A stretch of DNA of 64,000 bases from the NCBI GenBank assembly GCA_016712635.1, contig JADJQS010000015.1, forward strand, positions 62,001-126,000, in the 5' to 3' direction. The translations under genes and the position numbers were made by a program. Source of the stretch: Gammaproteobacteria bacterium (GTDB lineage Bacteria > Pseudomonadota > Gammaproteobacteria > SZUA-140). Below the pieces are notes generated by a model that ran no database searches, had not been told where the DNA came from, and worked only from the letters and a program-made list of their open reading frames with translations. Of the stretch, positions 7,640 to 15,160 are shown piece by piece. How positions within the stretch are numbered: position 1 is the first letter of the stretch; each line of letters opens with the position of its first letter.

Positions 7640-8998
7640 ATGAACAGTCATGTCGACACCATCGCGGCGATCGCCACCCCGGCGGGGCGGGGCGGCGTCG
7701 GGGTGGTGCGCGTGTCCGGGCCGGATGCCGCCGGTATCGCCGTCGCCGTCCTCGGACGGGTGCCGGAACCGCGCCGTGCCGAATACCGCACCTTCCGCGC
7801 GGAGGACGGCTCGGCACTCGACACCGGTCTCGCCCTGTACTTTCCGCGCCCGCATTCCTTCACCGGCGAGGACGTGCTGGAGCTGCACGGGCACGGCGGC
7901 CCCGTGGTGCTCGACCGCCTGCTGCAGCGACTGCTTGCGCTCGGTGCGCGCCATGCCCGACCCGGCGAGTTTTCCGAGCGCGCGTTTCTGAATGACAAGA
8001 TCGACCTAGCGCAGGCCGAGGCCATCGCCGACCTCATCGACAGCGCCTCGGAACAGGCGGCGCGCGCAGCGCTGCGCTCGCTCGCCGGAGATTTCTCCCG
8101 CCGTGTTCACTCGCTCGCCGAGGCCCTGGCCGAGCTGCGGGTGTACATCGAGGCGGCGATTGATTTTCCCGAGGAGGAGATCGACTTCCTCGCCGACGCG
8201 GATCTGCGCCGGCGATTCATTGACCTGAAGGCCGGACTGGGTGCGGTCATGGATGCGGCGCAGCAAGGGTGTCTGCTGCGCGAAGGCATCCGCGTGGTGA
8301 TTGCCGGCCGGCCCAACGCCGGCAAGTCGAGCCTGCTCAATCGGCTCGCGCAGCGCGAGACCGCGATCGTCTCCGAGATCCCGGGCACGACGCGCGATGT
8401 GCTGCGCGAATACATCGCCATTGACGGCCTTCCGCTGCACGTGATCGACACCGCAGGCCTGCGCGACAGCGCCGATCCGGTCGAGCGGATCGGCATCGGC
8501 CGCGCCTGGTCCGAGATCGAGTCGGCCGACCGCATCCTGTTGGTGACTGACAGCACACAATCCCGCGCGGAGGAGGACGCCGCACTGCTGAACGACCGGC
8601 CCGAACTCCAGGCGCGGCTCACTCTGGTCCACAACAAGATCGACCTGGGCGGACCGCCGCCCGCGCTGAAGGAGCACGGCGATGGCAGGGCGGAGGTCTG
8701 GCTCTCCGCAACGACCGGGGCGGGCATCGAGCAGCTGCGCGCCCATCTCAAGACCTGCATGGGCTATCAACCCGCCGGAGAGGGTGTCTTCAGCGCGCGG
8801 CGGCGACACCTCGACGCGCTGGCGCGCGCCGGCCACAATCTGTCCGAGGCGCTGCGCCAGCTCGAAGAGGCGCGCGCGGGGGAGCTCGCCGCGGAGGAAC
8901 TGCGCCAGGCCCAGCAGGCCCTGGGCGAGATCACCGGCGAGGTCACGAGCGACGACCTGCTCGGACGGATATTTGCCAGCTTCTGCATCGGAAAATAG
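7640..8998 (+). CDS. mnmE: tRNA uridine-5-carboxymethylaminomethyl modification GTPase MnmE
   Basis: With MnmG, adds the carboxymethylaminomethyl group to wobble uridine 34 of some tRNAs. 452 residues. It has the N-terminal folate-binding domain (starting DTIAAIATPAGRGGVGVVRVSG), a helical domain, an inserted G domain with GRPNAGKSSLLN, the switch G-T-T-R-D, DTAGLRD and HNKID motifs, and the C-terminal FCIGK whose cysteine is conserved. Its partner mnmG, normally next door in this gene block, is about 24.5 kb away. Confidence 0.98.
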   Translation: MNSHVDTIAAIATPAGRGGVGVVRVSGPDAAGIAVAVLGRVPEPRRAEYRTFRAEDGSALDTGLALYFPRPHSFTGEDVLELHGHGGPVVLDRLLQRLLALGARHARPGEFSERAFLNDKIDLAQAEAIADLIDSASEQAARAALRSLAGDFSRRVHSLAEALAELRVYIEAAIDFPEEEIDFLADADLRRRFIDLKAGLGAVMDAAQQGCLLREGIRVVIAGRPNAGKSSLLNRLAQRETAIVSEIPGTTRDVLREYIAIDGLPLHVIDTAGLRDSADPVERIGIGRAWSEIESADRILLVTDSTQSRAEEDAALLNDRPELQARLTLVHNKIDLGGPPPALKEHGDGRAEVWLSATTGAGIEQLRAHLKTCMGYQPAGEGVFSARRRHLDALARAGHNLSEALRQLEEARAGELAAEELRQAQQALGEITGEVTSDDLLGRIFASFCIGK

Positions 8999-9256
8999 CC
9001 GTAACGCGATGCCAGTCGACGGCCGTGCTTCCGCGCTCCATGCCGGAGGCCAGCGCCCTGTCCGGGAGGATGGCGCACGGCGACAGGGAAGGCAGCCGAT
9101 GCGTTAGCCGGGACCGCAGGAATCGGGGATGAATCGATAACCCGGTCTTTGCTAATGTTTTTGTTAATTCCCGCCGATGACTAGGCGAGCTGACCGGCAT
9201 CTTGGTCACGTGGTGACAACCAATAAGAATGAAGAATAATCGCCTGGGAACTCCGC
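8999..9256. other. mnmE to diguanylate cyclase intergenic region
   Basis: 258 non-coding bases. A FliA-like promoter is at 9153-9180. A short inverted repeat (GTCAC / GTGAC, 9205-9217) lies between it and the next start codon and could be an operator. No convincing terminator for mnmE is visible. Confidence 0.5.
9153..9180 (+). promoter_or_regulatory. FliA (sigma-28)-like promoter before the diguanylate cyclase
   Basis: TAATGTTT (9153-9160), a 12-base spacer, then GCCGATGA (9173-9180). Each half differs by one base from the E. coli flagellar consensus TAAAGTTT / GCCGATAA; the spacer is one base longer than in E. coli. It ends 76 bases before the ATG. Confidence 0.5.
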
Positions 9257-10282
9257 ATGGAAAATCCATACAGCGACGGCCATGATCAGGCCGCAGAATA
9301 TCTCCGCCTCGCCCTGCTGATCCTGTCCAAACACAAGCTGCCGGTATCGCCGCTGAATTACCGGATGGCCTATGACGGCGCCGCCGGCAACAGCGACGTA
9401 CTGAAACAGGCGCTCGATGAGGCGGTGCTGCTTCCGGATAAACCGCTGGCGGAACATCTGTGGGAGACCTACCGGCGATCCTATATCCAGGATGATGAGA
9501 CGCTGGACAACATCCGCCAGGAACTCAAGCTGCTCATCACCAACATGCAGCAGGACATGGATAGATCCGGCGGCACGCTCCAGGGCTACTCGGCGCGTCT
9601 GGGTCAGTTTCTGACCGTGCTGGGCGCGTCAACGTCGCTGCGCGACATGCAGATCGAGGTCAAGCGCGTAATCGACGATACACGGGCGGCGGAACAGTCA
9701 CATCGGCAGTTCGAGGCCCAGATCAGCCAGATCTCAGGCGAACTGGAGTCCCTGAGGAGCGAATTGATGCAAGTGAAGCAGGCATCACTGACGGATTCGC
9801 TGACCGGAATCTCCAACCGGGGCGCCTTCGACATCCACCTGGAGCAGGCGCTCGGTTCGGCGCAGCAGGGGCGATCCTCGCTGTGCCTGCTGCTGGCCGA
9901 TATCGATTTTTTCAAAAAGATCAATGATTCCTACGGCCACCTGGTCGGCGACAAGGTGTTGCGCTATGTCGCCGTTACGCTGAAGCGCTGCCTGAAAGGC
10001 AGTGATTTCGTCGCCCGCTTCGGCGGAGAGGAATTTGCCGTGCTGCTCCCCGACACCGACATCAACGGGGCCTACGCCGTTGCCGAGAAGATCCGTCAGG
10101 CGATTTGCAGTGGGCGGCTGAAGGATATGAATTCGGGCAAGGCCTATTCGACGGTCACGATATCCATCGGTGTCGCGCAGTCCGCAGGCGATGACCGGCC
10201 CGGGGATCTGATCGATCGGGCCGACCGCATGCTCTATCAGGCGAAATCGGGCGGACGGAACCGCTGCGAGAAGGCTGCCTGA
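9257..10282 (+). CDS. GGDEF diguanylate cyclase
   Basis: Predicted to make cyclic di-GMP from two GTP, a signal that usually lowers motility and promotes attachment. 341 residues, no transmembrane segment. The N-terminal half (about 1-175) is helical with a likely coiled coil before the catalytic domain. The catalytic domain starts at SLTDSLTGISNRGAFD and has the intact active site RFGGEEF. The inhibitory I-site upstream reads K-G-S-D instead of R-x-x-D, so product inhibition may be weak. It sits just before cheY-cheZ and has a FliA-like promoter, so control of swimming is a reasonable inference. The N-terminal input is unrecognised. Confidence 0.9.
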   Translation: MENPYSDGHDQAAEYLRLALLILSKHKLPVSPLNYRMAYDGAAGNSDVLKQALDEAVLLPDKPLAEHLWETYRRSYIQDDETLDNIRQELKLLITNMQQDMDRSGGTLQGYSARLGQFLTVLGASTSLRDMQIEVKRVIDDTRAAEQSHRQFEAQISQISGELESLRSELMQVKQASLTDSLTGISNRGAFDIHLEQALGSAQQGRSSLCLLLADIDFFKKINDSYGHLVGDKVLRYVAVTLKRCLKGSDFVARFGGEEFAVLLPDTDINGAYAVAEKIRQAICSGRLKDMNSGKAYSTVTISIGVAQSAGDDRPGDLIDRADRMLYQAKSGGRNRCEKAA

Positions 10283-10303
10283 TTCTCACCGGTCGTGCCG
10301 GTC

Positions 10304-10331
10304 TCAAGTTTCACCCCGCCATCGCCGATCA
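10304..10331 (+). promoter_or_regulatory. FliA (sigma-28)-like promoter before cheY
   Basis: TCAAGTTT (10304-10311), a 12-base spacer, and GCCGATCA (10324-10331), one base off consensus in each half. It has the same geometry as the element at 9153-9180 and ends 86 bases before cheY. Confidence 0.5.
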
Positions 10332-10417
10332 CGTAATCGCGGCCAGCGCATGCTGCGGCCGTGTGTACGCTGCCGCCAGCAGCAGCGGCGCTGAATACAT
10401 AGGGAAGGAGGGCCGGG

Positions 10418-10807
10418 ATGCACAAGGATCTGAAATTTCTCATTGTGGACGACTTTTCCACCATGCGGCGCATCGTCAAGAATCTCTTGCACGATCTGGG
10501 CTACACCAACGTCACCGAGGCCGACGACGGCAAGACCGCGCTGCCCATGCTGCAGGCGGGGAACTTCGATTTCCTCATCACCGACTGGAACATGCCTGGC
10601 ATGCCCGGGATTGAATTGCTCAAAGCTGTGCGCGCCGACGCGCGTCTCGCCAGGCTGCCGGTGCTTATGCTGACCGCGGAGGCCAAGCGCGAGCAGATCA
10701 TCGAAGCGGCACAGGCAGGTGTCAACGGGTATGTCATCAAACCCTTCACCGCCGCCACCCTGAAGGAAAAGCTCGACAAGATCTTCGCCACCCTGGCAGC
10801 GGCCTGA
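10418..10807 (+). CDS. cheY: Chemotaxis response regulator CheY (canonical flagellar type)
   Basis: Single-domain receiver that, once phosphorylated by CheA, binds the flagellar switch. 129 residues. It is close to E. coli CheY along its whole length: HKDLKFLIVDDFSTMRRIVK, the phospho-acceptor Asp in ITDWNMPG, then LMLTAEAKREQI and VIKPFTAATLKEKLDKIF. The acidic pair, Asp, Thr and Lys of the active site are all present. It is followed 7 bases later by cheZ, its phosphatase. A second, less similar CheY is at 16826. Confidence 0.95.
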   Translation: MHKDLKFLIVDDFSTMRRIVKNLLHDLGYTNVTEADDGKTALPMLQAGNFDFLITDWNMPGMPGIELLKAVRADARLARLPVLMLTAEAKREQIIEAAQAGVNGYVIKPFTAATLKEKLDKIFATLAAA

Positions 10808-10814
10808 GGATTCC

Positions 10815-11576
10815 GTGTCCGCCGCGAGCGACGACATCCAGCTGCAATACGCCTTGCTGATGAGCGCCCTTGCAGGCGCGTTTGAACGGCGTGACGCGGC
10901 CGCCTTCCATCACACACTCGACGAGATGGCGCGCCTGCGCGAAGGCAGCGTGCTCGCGAAGCTCGGCGCAGTGACGCATGATATCGAATCCGCCCTGGCG
11001 CGCTTCTGCGCTGACACGCGCATGAGCAGTCTGGCGGAGAAGGAGGTGCCGGACGCACGCCTGCGGCTCGAACACGTGCTCAAACTGACCGACGAGGCCG
11101 CTCATCACACCATGGACCTGGTCGAACAGGCCCACGCCCCGGCGGAGCGCACCAGCCGCTCGGTGGCGCAGCTGACACCCATGTGGCAGGACTTCCGCGC
11201 GGCGGGCGCCCGTGCGGTATTGCAGGAACACCCCGGGCTGATGCAGTCAATGGATGCCTTTCTCGAACACGCGCGCACGGACGCTGAGCATGTGCAGCAC
11301 AATTTGAAGGAAGTGATGCTGGCCCAGGGATATCAGGATCTCTCCGGGCAGATCATCCGCGGTGTAATGAAGCTGATCGTCGAGCTTGAAGGCGCCCTGG
11401 TGTCTCTCGTCCGGCTGTCGCGCTGCCAGCCGGCGCATTCCCCGGATGTCACCGTTCACCCGGCGGCAAGCGGCAATACGCAGGGTCATGGGCCGGTAGT
11501 CCCGCACGTCAGCGACGCCGGCGCCGTCAACGGGCAGGATGACATCGACGCCCTGCTCTCTCATCTCAATATCTGA
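10815..11576 (+). CDS. cheZ: CheY phosphatase CheZ
   Basis: Removes phosphate from CheY-P and so ends the motor signal. 253 residues with a GTG start preceded by GAGGA. The mostly helical sequence contains the catalytic helix QGYQDLSGQII with Asp175 and Gln179, equivalent to D143/Q147 of E. coli CheZ. The C-terminus DDIDALLSHLNI resembles the CheY-docking tail of CheZ (DDLLDSLGF). It is coupled to cheY immediately upstream and probably shares the FliA-like promoter. Confidence 0.94.
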   Translation: MSAASDDIQLQYALLMSALAGAFERRDAAAFHHTLDEMARLREGSVLAKLGAVTHDIESALARFCADTRMSSLAEKEVPDARLRLEHVLKLTDEAAHHTMDLVEQAHAPAERTSRSVAQLTPMWQDFRAAGARAVLQEHPGLMQSMDAFLEHARTDAEHVQHNLKEVMLAQGYQDLSGQIIRGVMKLIVELEGALVSLVRLSRCQPAHSPDVTVHPAASGNTQGHGPVVPHVSDAGAVNGQDDIDALLSHLNI

Positions 11577-11650
11577 GCGAAGATCGAGCGAAATGACGAC
11601 GGGGCCGGTAAACCGACGCCTCCGGACCGCTTAAGCCGCAGCACAGCCCG

Positions 11651-11667
11651 GCACTGACTTGCAGTGC
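11651..11667 (+). terminator. Possible stem-loop downstream of cheZ
   Basis: Perfect 6-bp stem GCACTG / CAGTGC with a 5-base loop, 75 bases after cheZ. There is no following T-run, so it may be only a structured spacer. Confidence 0.3.
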
Positions 11668-11845
11668 GTGGGCATTCCGCCGGCCTCCTGTATCGCAGCC
11701 TAATTCCCTCTGGCCCGCCTCATCCCGACGGGCCGCCGCCAGCCGGTCCGCAATCATCCATGGGCCGTGCAAGGATCAGATCCTGTCTTATTCGAGCATA
11801 AGCGCGGACAGTGTCACAGAGGGAGGCGGGTCCGATAGTTGACTT

Positions 11846-11872
11846 TAAAGCTAAATCATGCAACGCCGATAC
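11846..11872 (+). promoter_or_regulatory. FliA (sigma-28) promoter of the main chemotaxis operon
   Basis: TAAA (11846-11849), exactly 15 bases, then GCCGATAC (11865-11872). This matches the sigma-28 consensus TAAA-N15-GCCGATAA in all but the last base. Transcription would begin near 11880 and read STAS-cheA-cheW and onward. It suggests late-flagellar-class expression. Confidence 0.75.
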
Positions 11873-12008
11873 AAGCCAGAGATTGGGTAATCAGACGGGA
11901 AACGGGCGGCGGGCAATTGTCACGAAAAATGAGCGCAGCAGCGGATCGATAAGGCCCGTTTCTCGGTGCAACGGCCTATCCAGAGGATATAAGTGAAAGG
12001 CATGCGAA

Positions 12009-12362
12009 ATGGATTCCGGAGCCAAGCCTGCAGAGGCGCAACACGCTGACGATATACATGCCCCCAGCAAGGTTGTGCTGGGGGCTTCCTGCACGATCGA
12101 GGATGTAGCACAGCTGCGCAACGATCTCATCGCGCATCTCGCCGCAAACAAGCCCATCATCATCGACGCCACCCGGGTCGAACGCATCGACGCGGCCGGG
12201 GCGCAACTGCTGGTGGCGTTCGCCATCGATTGCCTGGTCCAAGGTGTCGCTTTCGCATGGAAGCAGCGCCCGGCCGCACTCGATGAGGCGATACGCCTCC
12301 TCGGGCTGGGCGCGCTGATGGAGAGTCCGGGTGCGGTATTCGATGTCGAGGGAGCGTCATGA
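12009..12362 (+). CDS. STAS-domain protein at the head of the che operon
   Basis: 117-residue protein with a STAS fold, as in anti-sigma-factor antagonists. The diagnostic segment IIIDATRVERIDAAGAQLLVAF is present, but the serine that is phosphorylated in SpoIIAA-type proteins (D-S/T-S-G) is alanine here (IDAAG). It therefore probably does not work by the classic phospho-switch. Its stop overlaps the cheA start (ATGA), so the two are translationally coupled. A STAS gene in front of cheA occurs in other proteobacterial che clusters; its role there is not clear to me. Confidence 0.85.
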   Translation: MDSGAKPAEAQHADDIHAPSKVVLGASCTIEDVAQLRNDLIAHLAANKPIIIDATRVERIDAAGAQLLVAFAIDCLVQGVAFAWKQRPAALDEAIRLLGLGALMESPGAVFDVEGAS

Positions 12363-14461
12363 CAATCGATCTTGCGCAGTTTCATGAGATGTTTTTCCAG
12401 GAGAGCGCGGAGGCGCTCGACACCATGGAGCAGACGCTGCTCCAGATCACCGACGGAACGGTGGATAAGGAACAGATCGATACGATTTTCCGCGTGGCGC
12501 ACTCGATCAAGGGCGGCAGTGCCACCTTCGGGTTTACCGGCATCGCCACTTTCACTCATACCATCGAGACGCTGCTCGATCTGGTACGCACCGGTCGGAT
12601 CGGCATCACTCCGGCTGAAATGGACCTGTTGCTGCGGTCGGTGGACGTGATGCGCGAGATGTTGTCGGCGGAACAGCACAAGCGCCCGCTCGACGAGAAG
12701 GCGGTAGCGGAACTGCAGGACAGCGTCAAGGCGGTCATCGCGCGCGCCAGCGGAGAAGCACCCGTACCCGTGTCTGCCGCTGCGCAAGCCGCACCCAAAC
12801 AGGAACCCGAACCGCAGCAATCCGTTCAACACACGGCGGCAGACCGCTGGCAGATCGATTTCCGCCCGGGAGAAAACCTGCTCGCGCGCGGCAACGATCC
12901 CTTGCGCATCTTCCGCGAGCTCTCCCGCATCGGGGACATAAGCGTGCGGGTGGACGCGGGCAGTCTGCCCCCGCTGGCGCAACTCGATCCGCACCGCTGT
13001 TATTTGAACTGGCATATCGAACTTGCCGGCCCGAAGGAGAAAGAGGCCCTCGATCAGGTATTCGACTGGATCGGCGACGACGCTGACATCAAGATCACCG
13101 CGCCCGCAACGCTGCCAACGGCGGCGCTCGAAACCGCATCCGCGCCGGAACCTGCCGTGGCGCAGGCCGCGGCTCCCGCGCCCGGCAAGGCTCCGGAGGC
13201 GCGCGTCTCCCAGGCCGAGGCGCCCAAGGCCGCGGCAAGCGAGTCGACCTCGATCCGCGTCAGCATCGAGAAGATCGACGAGCTGATCAACACGGTGGGA
13301 GAGCTCGTGATCACCCAGTCCGTACTGAGCCAGCTGATGGTAAACATGGACGGACCGCAGTCGGAACAGCTGCGCAACGGTCTCGGACACCTCGAGCGCC
13401 AGATGCGGGCCCTGCAGGAAAGCGTTATGCGCGTGCGCATGCTGCCGATCAGCTTCGTGTTCAACCGTCTTCCGCGCATGGTGCGCGACCTCAGCCAGAA
13501 GCTCGGCAAGCGCATCGAACTGAAGATGACCGGAGAGCACACCGAGCTGGACAAGACGGTGCTGGAAAAGATCGGCGACCCGCTCGTTCACCTGGTGCGC
13601 AACAGCATCGACCACGGCATCGAGTCCGCAGAGAAACGCCGTGCGGCGGGCAAGCCAGAGGCCGGCACCATCCATCTGAATGCCTATCACAAGGGCGGCA
13701 ACATCATGGTCGAGGTGATCGACGACGGCGCCGGCCTGAACCGCGAACGCATCCTGGCCAAGGCGCGCGAGCGCGGCCTGATCGGCCCGGAGGAGGAGCT
13801 TTCCGACGACCGCATCTACAACCTGATCTTCCAGCCCGGCTTTTCCACCGCGGAAAAGGTCACCGACGTATCCGGCCGCGGTGTCGGCATGGACGTCGTG
13901 CGACGCAACATCATGGAGCTGGGCGGCAACGTACAGATCTTCTCCAATACGGATCACGGCAGCACGGTGCGCATCCGCCTCCCGCTCACGCTTGCGATCC
14001 TCGACGGCCAGCTCGTGCGCGTCGGCCGCGAGGTGTATGTCATCCCGCTGGTGTCGATCGTCGAGACGATCCAGGTACGGCGCGAGCAGATCAACTCTGT
14101 GGCCGGCGGCCGCGCCGAGCTGTTGCGCCTGCGCGAGGAGTGTATCCCGATCATACGCCTGTATCAGTTGTTCGAGGTGCAGTCGGATACCACCGATCTC
14201 GACGACGGCCTGCTGACCATCGTCGAATCCGACGGCCAGCGCATGGGCATCTTCGTGGACGAACTGCAGGCGCAGCAGCAGGTGGTGATCAAGAGTCTGG
14301 AAACCAATTTCCGCCAGCTGACCGGCATCTCGGGGGCGACCATGCTGGGAGACGGCCGGGTGGCATTGATCCTCGACGTTCCCGGCCTGATCGCGCTGTT
14401 TGAATCCCGTGAAAGGCAGCTGCGCGACGACCGACAGGCCGCTGTGCGGAATGCAGCGTGA
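12359..14461 (+). CDS. cheA: Chemotaxis histidine kinase CheA
   Basis: Central kinase that phosphorylates CheY and CheB in response to receptors. 700 residues. The HPt domain has phospho-acceptor His48 in RVAHSIKGGSATFGF. A Pro/Ala/Glu-rich linker follows, then a P2-like domain (about 160-245, RWQIDFRPGENLL) and a second linker. The dimerization helices begin SIRVSIEKIDELINTVGELV, and the kinase has the N box LVRNSIDHGIE and the G boxes DDGAGL and GRGVGMDVV. The C-terminal CheW-like domain couples to receptors. All catalytic motifs are intact. cheW follows 54 bases later. Confidence 0.97.
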   Translation: MTIDLAQFHEMFFQESAEALDTMEQTLLQITDGTVDKEQIDTIFRVAHSIKGGSATFGFTGIATFTHTIETLLDLVRTGRIGITPAEMDLLLRSVDVMREMLSAEQHKRPLDEKAVAELQDSVKAVIARASGEAPVPVSAAAQAAPKQEPEPQQSVQHTAADRWQIDFRPGENLLARGNDPLRIFRELSRIGDISVRVDAGSLPPLAQLDPHRCYLNWHIELAGPKEKEALDQVFDWIGDDADIKITAPATLPTAALETASAPEPAVAQAAAPAPGKAPEARVSQAEAPKAAASESTSIRVSIEKIDELINTVGELVITQSVLSQLMVNMDGPQSEQLRNGLGHLERQMRALQESVMRVRMLPISFVFNRLPRMVRDLSQKLGKRIELKMTGEHTELDKTVLEKIGDPLVHLVRNSIDHGIESAEKRRAAGKPEAGTIHLNAYHKGGNIMVEVIDDGAGLNRERILAKARERGLIGPEEELSDDRIYNLIFQPGFSTAEKVTDVSGRGVGMDVVRRNIMELGGNVQIFSNTDHGSTVRIRLPLTLAILDGQLVRVGREVYVIPLVSIVETIQVRREQINSVAGGRAELLRLREECIPIIRLYQLFEVQSDTTDLDDGLLTIVESDGQRMGIFVDELQAQQQVVIKSLETNFRQLTGISGATMLGDGRVALILDVPGLIALFESRERQLRDDRQAAVRNAA

Positions 14462-14515
14462 CGCGGGGAGGGGGCGGGACATGACCGATGTGGCGGGTGG
14501 TACGGAGTACTCACG

Positions 14516-15043
14516 ATGCAGATGAACACGGCGGTGAAAGAGATCACGAAGCCCGTGGTCGGGCCTGCCGGCGAGTTCGCCGCGGATGAGATGGTGACGG
14601 GCTCGCAGTACCTCACCTTCCTCTGCGCGGGAGAAGAGTACGGGATCGACATCCTGCGCGTGCAGGAGATCAAGGGCTGGGAGGGCGCCACTCACGTGCC
14701 GCACACCCCGGCCTATATTCTGGGCGTGATGAATCTTCGCGGGTTGATTGTCCCGGTGATCGACCTGCGCACACGATTCAATCTCGAACAGCGGCCATTT
14801 AATGCCTCCACCGTGGTGATCGTGCTGCGGGTGCAGTGCGCCATGGCAGAGAAGACCGTTGGCATCGTCGTCGATGCGGTATCCGAGGTTTACACCTTCC
14901 CGGCCGAGGCGATCATGCCACCGCCGGAGATGGGTGAACAGATCGACGGGACGTGTGTGAACGGCCTGGCCGGGGTGGATGACAAGATGATCATGCTGCT
15001 CGATATCGACAGACTGATCGCATCGAGCATCGATGGCATTTAG
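14516..15043 (+). CDS. cheW: Chemotaxis coupling protein CheW (copy 1)
   Basis: Scaffold that links receptors to CheA. 175 residues, a single CheW/SH3-like domain preceded by about 30 extra residues. Family motifs: YLTFLCAGEEYGIDILRVQEIKG, HVPHTPAYILGVMNLRGLIVPVIDLR and VGIVVDAVSEVY. It is similar throughout to the second CheW at 17252, so they are paralogues, and the first is adjacent to cheA. Which copy serves which receptor cannot be told from sequence. Confidence 0.95.
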   Translation: MQMNTAVKEITKPVVGPAGEFAADEMVTGSQYLTFLCAGEEYGIDILRVQEIKGWEGATHVPHTPAYILGVMNLRGLIVPVIDLRTRFNLEQRPFNASTVVIVLRVQCAMAEKTVGIVVDAVSEVYTFPAEAIMPPPEMGEQIDGTCVNGLAGVDDKMIMLLDIDRLIASSIDGI

Positions 15044-15160
15044 ATGGAGGGAGGCGCCGGGGATGCCGTGTGACGGATCTACCGGACCGCTTGCTTAAGG
15101 GATTCACAGGGATACTCAGGGCGGATATCCGTCTCATGACGGAGTGCTAAGGAGGAGATC

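Larger units (their letters stand above)
11577..12008. other. cheZ to STAS intergenic region
   Basis: 432 bases without a supportable gene. It contains a stem-loop (GCACTG / CAGTGC, 11651-11667, 5-base loop, no T-run) that could end the cheYZ transcript. It also contains the best FliA-like promoter of the window at 11846-11872. About 135 bases of leader remain before the STAS start codon. Confidence 0.6.

Noticed and set aside
9203..9217. CACGTG-centred palindrome as a third parS
   Set aside because: Only the core matches; the arms (GGT / GTGACA) do not fit the parS consensus. It may be another operator.
11821..12008. Small ORF (from 11811) before the STAS gene
   Set aside because: It overlaps the FliA-like promoter, has no ribosome site and no recognisable product.
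11891..14704. 937-codon minus-strand open frame opposite cheA
   Set aside because: Runs antisense to an intact cheA, has His/Asp/Arg-rich composition typical of GC-rich shadow frames, and shows no domain.
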